Assembly: GCA_037501455.1 (NCBI GenBank)
Contig: CM074861.1
Location: forward strand, 94,837,001-94,901,000
Direction of reading: 5' to 3'
DNA: 64,000 bases
Source: Lantana camara
Lineage: Eukaryota > Streptophyta > Magnoliopsida > Lamiales > Verbenaceae
The notes below the pieces were generated by a model. It saw nothing but the letters and a program-made list of their open reading frames with translations. It was not told the DNA's origin and ran no database searches. Shown piece by piece: positions 55,189-64,000 of this stretch. A program made the position numbers and the translations under genes. Positions within the stretch are counted from its first letter, which is position 1. Every line of letters begins with the position of its first letter.

Positions 55189-58100
55189 TATTCCTGTTTT
55201 GGAACAACTCTATATAATGTTTCTGCATCTTTTTTCCCGGTTTCCCAGGTCTGTTCCTCAGTTCCATGTCCTTTTCATAAAACCTTGACAAGGGGAATTT
55301 TTGATTCCTCAATTCTTGGAATTTCCTATCTAAGATTTCAGTCGGCCTTACTTCATAAGTCAAGCCGGGTTCTAGAGGTACTTCTTCTACTGGCAGGATA
55401 TGGGATTCATTAGCAAAATACTAACGAAGTTGTGACATATGAAATACATTGTGTATTCCTATGACGTTTACTGGTAAGTCTAAGCGGTATGCAGCTGATC
55501 CAACGCACTCTATAATCTCGAAATGTCCTACATATTTTGGGACTCAATTGTTTACCTTTCCCTATGCGCGTGAAGCCTTTTCTCGGTGATGCTTCCCAAG
55601 AACACTTTTTCGCCTACCGCAAAATCTATGTCCCATCTTCGAGTATCGGCGTAACTCGTTTGTCTATCTTGGGTAGCCTTCATTCTTTGCCGAATTATCT
55701 CAATCCTTTCAATAGAATCTGTTATCCACTTCTTAATAATCTTTTTTGTATCCCCTTTCTCAGTTACTTTAGTCTAATCCATATCCCAATATAGCGGAGA
55801 TCTACACTTTCTCCCATTTAAAGCTTCGTAAGGGGCTCCTTTAATGGATGCCTGATAATTATTGTGGTATGCAAACCCTACGAGAGGTAAACATTCCTTC
55901 CAATCTTCTTGGAAGTCTAAAGCACAAGCTCGCAACATATCCTCTAGATATTCGATAGTTCTTTCTGAATGACCATCAGTTTGAGGATGTGTTGCGGAAC
56001 TAAAATGTAGCTTAGTCCCTATTAGTTCTTGAAGATTCGACCATAGTTGCGAAGTGAATTTCGGATCTCTATCGGAGACAATGCTAATAGGCACTCCATT
56101 CAATCTCACAATCTCTTTCTGATACAACTTTGCTAAAGAGCTGACCTTGTCAGTAGTCTTGACTGGTAGAAAGTGTGCGGATTTAGTTAACAGGTCAATG
56201 ATAACCCATATACTATCATATCCTCCTTTAACCTTTGGCAATGCCGTAATAAAATCTATAGTTATTTGTTCCCATTTCCAGGTAGGAATTGGCAATGGTT
56301 GTAATTTTCCCCCAGGCTTCTGGTGTTCTGTTTTGACTCGTTGGCAGGTCAAGCATTCTTTGACATAGCCAACAATATCTCGTTTCATTCCATTCCACCA
56401 AAAATATTTCTTAAGATCATGATACATATTAGTTCCTCTGGGATGTACCGTATATCGAGTCTTATGCGCCTCATCTAGAATTTCCTTTCGAACCACAGGG
56501 GGTAACAGACTCGTTTTTTATATCTCAAGATTCTGTGTTCATCTTTCGTGAATTTAGTTTCAATATCTTTTTCTTTAGAACTGAGACACTTCTTGATTCA
56601 TTCATCTTATGCTTGGGCTTCTTTAAGCCTTTCGTTTAACGGTAAGGATAAGATTATATTGGCTAATCGGGACTTCGAGATAATAGTTATGGGCTCACTT
56701 CTCCCGTACAACGTTGTTAACTCTAGATCGTGTGTTGGGTAATTCTCTTCTTGAGGGTTGAGTTTTCTTGACGCATAGACTATGACTTTGCCATTTTGCA
56801 TTAGGACGAATCTTAATCATTCTTTAGATGCATCTGTATAGACCGCGTAGCCTTCTTTCCCTTCTGGTAAGGCTAGTACTAGGGTAGATGTTAAACTTCG
56901 CTTTAATTCTTGAAAACTCTGATCCCATTTTTTCGTCCATTCAGACTTACCTTCCTTCTTTGTGAACTGGGTAAGAGGCTTGGCTATCTTGGTGAAATCT
57001 TTCACAAATCTTCTATAATAGCCGGTAAGTCCTACAAAACTTCTTACTTCAGAATTTTTTTTTTTTTTAGGTGTATATCAGTTCATCACTGTTTCGACCT
57101 TTGGTAGATCTACTTCTATTCCAGAACCAGATATTATGTATCCTATAAAGTCACTCTTTCCAACCAAAATTCGCACTTGCTGAACTTCGAGTATAGCTTA
57201 TGTTCTCTTAAAGTACTCAGTATTAGACAGTTTGAAAGCACTAAGATGTCACCAATAAAGATGACCACAAACTGATCTAGATATGGTCGGAATATCCGAT
57301 GCATTAAATCCATAAATACAGCCGGAGCATTCATTAATCCAAAAGGCATCTCTACAAACTGAAAAGTGACCATATTGAGTATTAAAAGTAGTCTTTGGAA
57401 TATCATCCTTTCTTATTCTTAATTGATAATACCCTTGCCTTAAATCCAACTTAGAATACGCTCGGGATCCTTGGAGAATATCGAACAATTCTTTGATATG
57501 GGGGAGAGGGTATTTATTCTTGATGGTCATACGATTGAGTTCTCGGTAATCGATACATAATTGTAATGATATATCCTTCTTCTTAACAAATAGCATAGGT
57601 GCTCCCCATGGAGATGTGCCATGATGGATATATCCTGATTCTAATAACTCATCAAGTTGTTTCCTCAATTCTTGGAGCTCAGATGGAGCTATTCGATAAG
57701 GTGTTTTCGAAAATAACTCAGCTCCAGGGACCAAGTCGATCACAAATTCTAATTCTCTGTCAGGAGGTAATAAATTTTGATGTTCAGGGAATACATCAAT
57801 GAACTCCTTTACCATTTCTACCACCTCAATTTTGAGCTGATCTTTAGGCCTATTTAACAAATAGGCAATGAATCCAGTGGCTCCCTTATTAATTAACGTT
57901 TTAGCCTTTGTTGTTGTAACCAATGATATCGGCTCTATTTCTTCTCCCGATATAAAATTATCACCTTTTCCTAAGGTGACTTTTTTCTTGAAATAATCCA
58001 ATTTAGCATGATATTTATAAAAGCCAATCCATCCCTAGAATAACTCTATATCTTGACATCAGTAATTCTATAAGATCTATCAGGTAGTATTGGGTACCAA

Positions 58101-58300
58101 TCCGTTATAGGACAACATTTATATCCTCTATCCGCGATAAGACAAGTTCCCAGATGAGAACTTACTTGAGGACATAAGGTAATTGTTCAAGTGGAAAATT
58201 AAAATGCGCACATAATTGAGATGCAATGAATGGATGCGCGGCGCCAGGATCATATAAAGCAGTAACTGGCATGTTTAGAATGCGTACCTTTAACAACTTT
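55185..58300 (-). pseudogene. pol: E protease-RT-RNase H-integrase-chromodomain relic
   Basis: Read from right to left. Protease relic (58162-58290) has LYDPGAAHPF. RT (57160-57960) has [30 protein letters not shown] and [11 protein letters not shown]; the catalytic FIDD reads FIGD at about 57246-57257, so RT is dead. RNase H (56607-57005) starts YTDAS but loses most of the domain after THDLELT. Integrase (55774-56510) is the best preserved: a zinc region with CLTCQ, then the D, D and E motifs in IDFITALPK, SDRDPKF and SERTIEY. The tail (55181-55363) has EILDRKFQELRN and KKMQKHYIELF, like the chromodomain-type end of A. Several frameshifts and stops separate the parts. It is close to A's pol but a different family. 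Confidence 0.88.
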
Positions 58301-58840
58301 TGGGGATAACATTTATAAAGTGCAATCACTCTTATAGAGAGAGTATAATGCATGATAGTTGAGAATGATTTACAAATGATCATGAAAATATAAATCTCCA
58401 AATAATAACAATTAAGAAACACAACATCTTTAGTAGAGGAAAACATGTAAAAGTACAAGAAATCAGTATGTCAATTTGCGGTCCTACTGGTATCTTGAAG
58501 CAATTCTAATAACTTGAGACTTGATCGATCTAAGAAGTGTAAATAACGGATATTCACAAGGCGGAAATGCGAGTAGGAAGATAAAAGAGATGCAGAGCTT
58601 ATAACTGAATCTACCAACAAATTTGATAGTTTTGAAAGTATTAAAGAATTCAACAAAACTCAGGATATTGGGTGTGGATTAAAACTATATAGTTAGCTTT
58701 ATTGGGGAAAGGTTTAGTACCACAATTGTAACTAATCACATGTTAGTCAGCCACCCCAGCAGTGATTGATCACAATTTAAGCACTAAAGGCACGAGAATA
58801 CTTGTGAGACTCTATGAACCCCAGATTTCCACAACATGGA
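58301..58840 (-). other. E leader; gag absent
   Basis: Only about 540 bases separate the protease relic from the primer site, too little for a gypsy gag of more than 1 kb. No capsid or zinc-knuckle motif is seen. The gag was probably lost by internal deletion. Confidence 0.7.
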
Positions 58841-58852
58841 GATCTGATACCA
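58841..58852 (-). other. E primer binding site
   Basis: On the - strand TGGTATCAGATC, 8 bases after the 5' LTR end. One base differs from the site of A and B near its end. Confidence 0.85.
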
Positions 58853-58860
58853 CTTGAAGT

Positions 58861-59321
58861 TGTAGTGTCTCCCCTAGCGCTACAACCCCCGCACCGTAAT
58901 ACTTCCCGGGTGAAGGTTAAACCCTATAGTCGAGAAATACTACGGCGAATGGTTTAGGTAATCTTGAAGAAAGAGCATGATACAGTGCGGCAGAAGATAG
59001 AGAGATCTAAAACTTTGCAAGTGGACAAGGGTGCTGACGCAATAAAGAATAAGTGTTACTATTATTGATTGAAGTAACCGACATAAGGGGGAGAGTAACA
59101 TAGTAGCAAGCTAGTGTAAAATATGAGTGTAGCTGATTTGTAATGTAAGCATACTCAGGACTATGGGTTCTGAGAATCAGTCCTAAGCTCCTAGGTATGA
59201 CATCTTACTGCTTCAAGATACTTCTAAGTGTCGTCCCCTTGATTCCTGAAATCATGCATTTTAAGATAGACGATGGGTTAGTCAAAGCGACTAAGTGAAG
59301 GAGGGTATTAACTTATAGGTA

Positions 59322-59389
<68 letters not shown>

Positions 59390-62284
59390 ACCAAGAAGAT
59401 CTCCGCCTCAAAATGGTAGCAATAGGATATAACAAATATGATATGGTTCATAATAAGTTCAAAATGGGGTTAGGGGTATATGGAGATTATTTGTAAAGTA
59501 TGAACAGTATGTAATAAGAAGTTATAATGCCCGCAAGCCAGGTTTCTCCAACCGTAACTCCTTAAATATTTGGTGAAACAGCACCGGGCTGATCAAGGTG
59601 CCGGTACTTTAATAAAACCAAGTATGATAACAACTCCGCTACTCCGTGGTGTCAATAGGGAATCAAACCCCAGAGACAATATATGTAATAAGTGGGAAAA
59701 ATGCTCCTGGGAGGTTGTCTCTCTTAAATCTTGGCGTGGATTAACTAACCTCCAGCTAAACCACTACCAAGAGTTGGTGGAGGTCTGTGGAACCAACAAT
59801 ACCCTCGGCCCTATACCTTCCGGGTAATTGCTCGACATAGCTATGTGCCGGGGCCTATAATAATAATGATAATGTATTTTGCTAGCTTGGTCGGGAATCA
59901 GTTCTTAGTAATTAGGGACTAAAGTATATAGTGTTCGGATAAGATCCTAATTCCGATATAAAAGTATTTTCCTCTTAGAGAGTTTTATTATATTGTAATA
60001 ATATGTATAGGTAGGAAATCAAATAATAGGTAGGTTTTCGAAATAATTTTATATATAGATACATAGGTATAGGCGTGATTCCAGTTGAAAATATTTTAAC
60101 CCTCACCTATACCGGTAGACAGACAAAGTCGTGTAGATTCCACTGCTTGATCCTAATTTCGCCTGAAAGTATTAAATACTACAGGCTTAGGACAAACTTT
60201 CTTATTACTCTAATCAAATAAGAACATCATGTAGATAGAGTTCACACTTAAAAGATTAACATGTTAGAAAACCCGACAAACCCTAATTTTAACCGTTTAA
60301 GGAAATTTAATTAATTAATTAGGTTTTATGAAGACTTTAACTAATTTAATATTTATTAATCACATTGTGATAACAATTATATGATTGGAAATGAAATTTA
60401 GGGCTTAATTTGACAATGTAGGTTAGGTTTTGAAATTATTTTACAATTTATCGATTTTTGGAAATTTTGGATAAAATCTTTCTTTAAAAAAATTCCAAAA
60501 CTTATTTTATAATTATTTTTAAATAATTTTCAAAATTATTATTTAATTATTGACCAAAAAGTAAAAATTACTATTGAAAATATTTATTATTCAAATTTCA
60601 AAGAATTAAACACTTTATCACATAAGATTGAACATACACACTCACACACTATTACCCGTGCACCTTCTTTCAATTCATGAACATTATGAACCTGTTCGTA
60701 GACTTATGAATGTGTTTAAATTAGTTCATGATCATATTTAATAAATTCTAAGTTCATAACATATAATTAAACTTAAAATGTAGCACTTTATGTAACTTTA
60801 ATCATAAAATTAATTCTAAAAAAATTATTCTAGGCATGAATTTAATCAAATAAAATCATAAATAATTAAACACATATTCATATTATATCATATCATAATT
60901 GATGCATCTAACTAAATAGATTCCATAGTGTAGGCACATTGTATTCAAAACTAACAATTATGTATATATTTCATAAAATAAAATTCCTAAAGACATAATT
61001 TAATTAATTTTAAGCATGATATATTCATAATACCCTAAGAAAACCTTATAAAGTATGAAGTAATAAAGTAAAAATACTCATACATTAGAGAGGAAGAGGC
61101 AGTTCGAAAATCCCTAGTGAGAGTGAAGATTTTGGTGTGAATTTTGTGAATGCCTCTAAGGGTATTCATAGGTATAATCTTGGGGGTTTAAGTGCAATTT
61201 CCTATTCTTTTGGGTAGTGACTAAGGGTGTAGTGTAGCAAGGTGTACAAATATAAGGTACTTCGTATGCTAGGTGCATAAGTGACATATACACTTATGTA
61301 TTTAGGCATTATGTAATAAATACATCTTAATAAAATAAATCTAAAATAGGGTGGAAATAATAATAAAACTGTAGAAGAATCTCTAAATTTTAGTTTGAAA
61401 TGAGAAAATTTGCAAAAGAAAGAGAATCGAAAGAGCTTTCCAATGGATATAAACACTTAACGTTTAAATGTCTAAAGTTAAAGTAGTAGATGTTTGGAAT
61501 TTTGAATAGTATGAGAAAATACTCAAAATGGAGCTAGGATGTGAATTAATTTCCGAGAAAGTGTCCATCGTTCTTAAAATAATTTAAGGATTATTTTGAG
61601 TATAATATTGAATACCAAACGCCATTTGGTTTAAAAGTTAGTTTTTACGGCGGGAATAGTACTTTAAGAAAAATAGGAATAATTTATAAAACGAGCAAGG
61701 ATTTGAACTAGGGTTTAGAAAAGGTATTAAAATTCATAAAAGAATCCGAGGATTGTTTTTGTTATAATATTGGATAGGGAAAACTTTGAATTTCAAAAAT
61801 CTCCAAGTTAGGGTTAAAGTAGGGTTTTTGGACGGTTTTGGCTACTACGGGAACTACAATGAAAATTAGGATTTGGGAATGATATCATCATTTATAAAAT
61901 TTTATAAGGATTCATTTGAAGCGAATATTGGATAGATAAAGTGTCCCAAAAATTTCTACATCTAGGAATAAATTGTAACTAGGGACCTAATGAGAATTTT
62001 ATACAAACAATTTTCAAAGTGTATTTTGGGATAATAAAAGCTATGATATGAGTTTTGAAAATGTCGAATCTTACTTTCTAAAGTCTCATGAGGAATATGT
62101 GAAGGTTTAGGTTCAGTGGATGAATAGTGATAGGTGTTTCATAATAAGATATGGATAAAATTTGAAATGTAAAGTCATATAATTCACATAAAATGCAATG
62201 CATAATGGATTGAGGCTATAAATGCTTTTCTCTTCACCCTCTACTTACCTGTTTCATCTTAGTCCGGGAATCCAGGCTGTTACA
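58861..62284 (-). repeat. E, 5' LTR
   Basis: This uninterrupted 3424-base LTR shows the pre-insertion form of the sites hit by H (near 58879) and D (near 59198). It has a GT/TA microsatellite at 59322-59387. On the - strand it ends GGTGCGGGGGTTGTAGCGCTAG... CACTACA, with a G-run box like that of A, B and D. I see no palindrome cluster of the kind found in A, B, D and H. CTCCT follows at 62285-62289. Confidence 0.93.
59322..59387. repeat. GT/TA microsatellite in E 5' LTR
   Basis: A run of GT passes into about 52 bases of TA. The corresponding tract in the 3' LTR (52231-52251) is short and lacks the GT part. Confidence 0.95.
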
Positions 62285-62289
62285 CTCCT

Positions 62290-64000
62290 CATATGTTAGT
62301 GGATCATTATCTTCTTAAGAGAATTCATGGAGAAAACCATACCATCCCTTAGGCTGTCTAGGAGTGCGTTCAGAGTTCCTTAGAGGAGGGTTTTCATGTG
62401 TATCATAGTTCGTGGTTGGTTGTGGGAAATCAGAATGGAATGTGTCTTCTGAATATGGCGTGGGAGTATCTTGAATTTTTGGAGTTCTGTGATCTTGCCT
62501 TTCTTTTCTTCTAGGAACGGTTCTTCAAGAAAAGTTACATTTCTTGAACAAACAACTTTTGATTAGTTTGATCATAAAAGAAGTACCCTATGGATTCCTT
62601 AGGATAGCCAACAAAGTAGCATAAGATAGGACGAACTTCTAACTTATCTCCCATTGTCCTATTCATAAAAGCAGGACAACCCCAAATTCTTAAGTAAGAA
62701 TAACTAGGGATTTTACCATACTACATTTCGTAGGGCGTTTTAGGGACTGAATTGGAAGGAACAAGATTCAAAATCTTGGCTGCACTTTCTAGAGCATAAC
62801 CCTAGAAAGAAGGTGGTAAGTCAGTGAAACTCATCATGGAACGAACCATATTAAGTAGGGTTCCATTCCTTCTCTTAGAAACTCCATTAAGCTGAGATGT
62901 TCCCGAAAGAGTCCACTGAGAGATAATGTCATTATCTCTGAGATGATTAAGGAGTTCTTCACTATGATACTCGCCACCTCGATCAGATCGAAGTGTCTTG
63001 ATCTTGTGACCAGTTTGGTTCTCAAACTCCTTTTGAAATTCTAAGAATTTCTCAAAAACCTCAGATTTGTACTTCATTAAGTACACATAACCATAACGAC
63101 TAAAGTCGTCAGTAAAGGTTATGAAGTACTGATGATTACTTCGAGTGCTTACAACAAGCAGTCCACAAACATCAGAATGGATCAAATCTAAGGTCTTTGT
63201 GGCTCGTTCCACACTCCCTTTAAAAGGAGTTTTGGACATTTTTCCTTTGAGACAGGATTCGCAGGAAGTTAACTGTTTAAGGTCATTTTCAGAGAATATC
63301 CCTAATGTAGTTAACCTGCTAATTCTATTCTTGGAAATATATCCTAATATAGCGTACCACAAAGATGCTGAGACTTCATCATCTCTCTTACGTTTTGTTT
63401 CTCATTATATATTCAAAATATTGGTGTTTTGAGTTAGATAAAGTCCATTTTTTAATGTACCAAGATGTATTGAAAAATTATTCTTTTTAAGGAAAAGGTT
63501 ACCATTCTTAATATTAATTTCATAACCTTCGCAATCAAGTATTGGAACTAAAATAATATTACGAATAATGTCTGGTACAAAAATGACTTTATTTAAAACT
63601 AATTTAAAACAACCTAAATCTAATCTAATTGTGCCTAAAGCTTGAGTTTTAACCATCGAGCCGTCCCCAATGTTCAAGACACATTCTTCTCTTTTAAGCT
63701 GTCAGATATCACTTAGCATCTCTACACCATTACAAATATGAGATCCACAACCGGTATCAAGTACCTAAGAGTTAGAATTAATAGAAAGATTTACTTGAAC
63801 GAGAAACATACCTTTCTTTAGAGTAGTATTGTATTCTTGGCAGTTTATCCTCTAATGTCTCGGTTTGCCACAATGGAAGCTAACGTCCTCTTTCTGATCA
63901 CGTTTCTTCTTTTGGGCTTTTCCCTTCTTGATGCCTCCATTGGGCCTAAAGGACTTCTTCTTCTTTTGGGCTTTCTTGCCCTTGCCCTTAGAAGGCTTAG
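62290..64000 (-). pseudogene. F pol and gag part: RT linker, integrase, protease, gag zinc region, decayed
   Basis: It continues F beyond E. The RT-integrase linker is at 62290-62800. Integrase (62802-63362) has HSDVCG and RSDRGGEY, but the catalytic Glu of VSERRNR reads Lys (VSKRRNG), so it is inactive even where the frame is open. The zinc-binding His of HARLGH is disturbed (YAILGYIS). The segment between protease and integrase is at 63405-63677. Remains of the protease follow near 63740-63770 and of the zinc knuckle near 63840-63890. The window ends in the lysine-rich part of gag. Confidence 0.85.

Larger units (their letters stand above)
32209..62284 (-). mobile_element. Element E: Ty3/gypsy chromovirus lacking gag, split by H, D and G
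   Basis: On the - strand: 5' LTR (62284-58861), primer site, short leader, protease relic, RT, RNase H, integrase, chromodomain-like tail, polypurine tract, 3' LTR. The 3' LTR is in pieces: 55152-52104, then D, 34037-33721, then H, 32229-32209. Reassembled it is about 3387 bases against 3424 for the 5' LTR. Ends are TGTAGCGCC and TGTTACA on the + strand, flanked by CTCCT. Without nested DNA E is about 10.5 kb. No gag lies between primer site and protease, and pol is broken in many places. Confidence 0.9.
29987..64000 (-). mobile_element. Element F: old Ty1/copia relative of C, split by E
   Basis: F is homologous to C along its LTR, RNase H, RT, integrase, protease and gag, but riddled with stops, frameshifts and substitutions. 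Its own pieces are 29987-32208 and 62285-64000, with gag running out of the window. E inserted inside the RT-integrase linker, with the duplication CTCCT (32204-32208 and 62285-62289). F's 3' LTR is cut on the left by the CACTA end. It is the outermost and oldest layer of the right stack. Confidence 0.85.

Noticed and set aside
1..64000. tRNA, rRNA or host genes anywhere in the window
   Set aside because: No cloverleaf or rRNA signature noticed, and all segments are accounted for by transposable elements.

Overview
The window looks like a stretch of plant (angiosperm) repeat DNA. Every segment I can assign belongs to a transposable element, and I found no host protein gene, tRNA or rRNA. The plant origin is inferred from Ty3/gypsy chromoviruses and Ty1/copia elements with initiator-Met tRNA primer sites, a CACTA-type DNA transposon end, and deep retroelement nesting. 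The species cannot be named from the sequence. I call the elements A to H.

Layout, left stack (1-29986). A is a Ty3/gypsy chromovirus on the + strand. Its left LTR begins about 450 bases before the window. Its gag-pol (2544-7048) is nearly complete but has one frameshift and a few in-frame stops. Its right LTR (from 7084) is split by B (9668-29263), a non-autonomous gypsy element that keeps only gag. B's left LTR is split by C (12638-22781), a Ty1/copia element on the - strand with one uninterrupted 1306-codon gag-pol frame, so C is the best candidate here for an autonomous element. A itself lies in a remnant of a CACTA transposon whose terminus is at 29986.

Layout, right stack (29987-64000). 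F is an old Ty1/copia element on the - strand (29987-32208 and 62285 to the window end). It is split by E (32209-62284), a decayed gypsy chromovirus on the - strand without gag. E's left LTR holds H (32230-33715, a probable solo LTR) and D (34038-52098), a gypsy element with no coding capacity. D's right LTR is split by G (43906-51402), a copia relative of C with fresh LTRs but a ruined interior. B, C, D, E and G close with direct target duplications of 5-6 bases, so the order of insertion can be read from the sequence: F, then E, then D, then G; and CACTA, then A, then B, then C.

How the parts relate. A, B, D and E share a Ty3-type plan: a tRNA-iMet primer site after the 5' LTR and a purine tract before the 3' LTR. 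Apart from genes, several short self-complementary modules recur. (1) A hairpin with a GGA-type loop directly precedes the polypurine tract in A, B, D and E, with compensatory base changes. (2) A CAGTC-type hairpin is followed by a TGCAGGTT motif in the LTRs of A, B and D. (3) A cluster of GC-rich palindromes lies inside the LTRs of A, B, D and H, differing in sequence between families although the flanks of A and B are alignable. (4) Tandem or spaced hairpin arrays occur in D's 3' interior and C's leader. (5) Six CACGTG boxes lie within 68 bases upstream of the TATA box in every C/G LTR. These structures are the part I consider most likely to be under-described.
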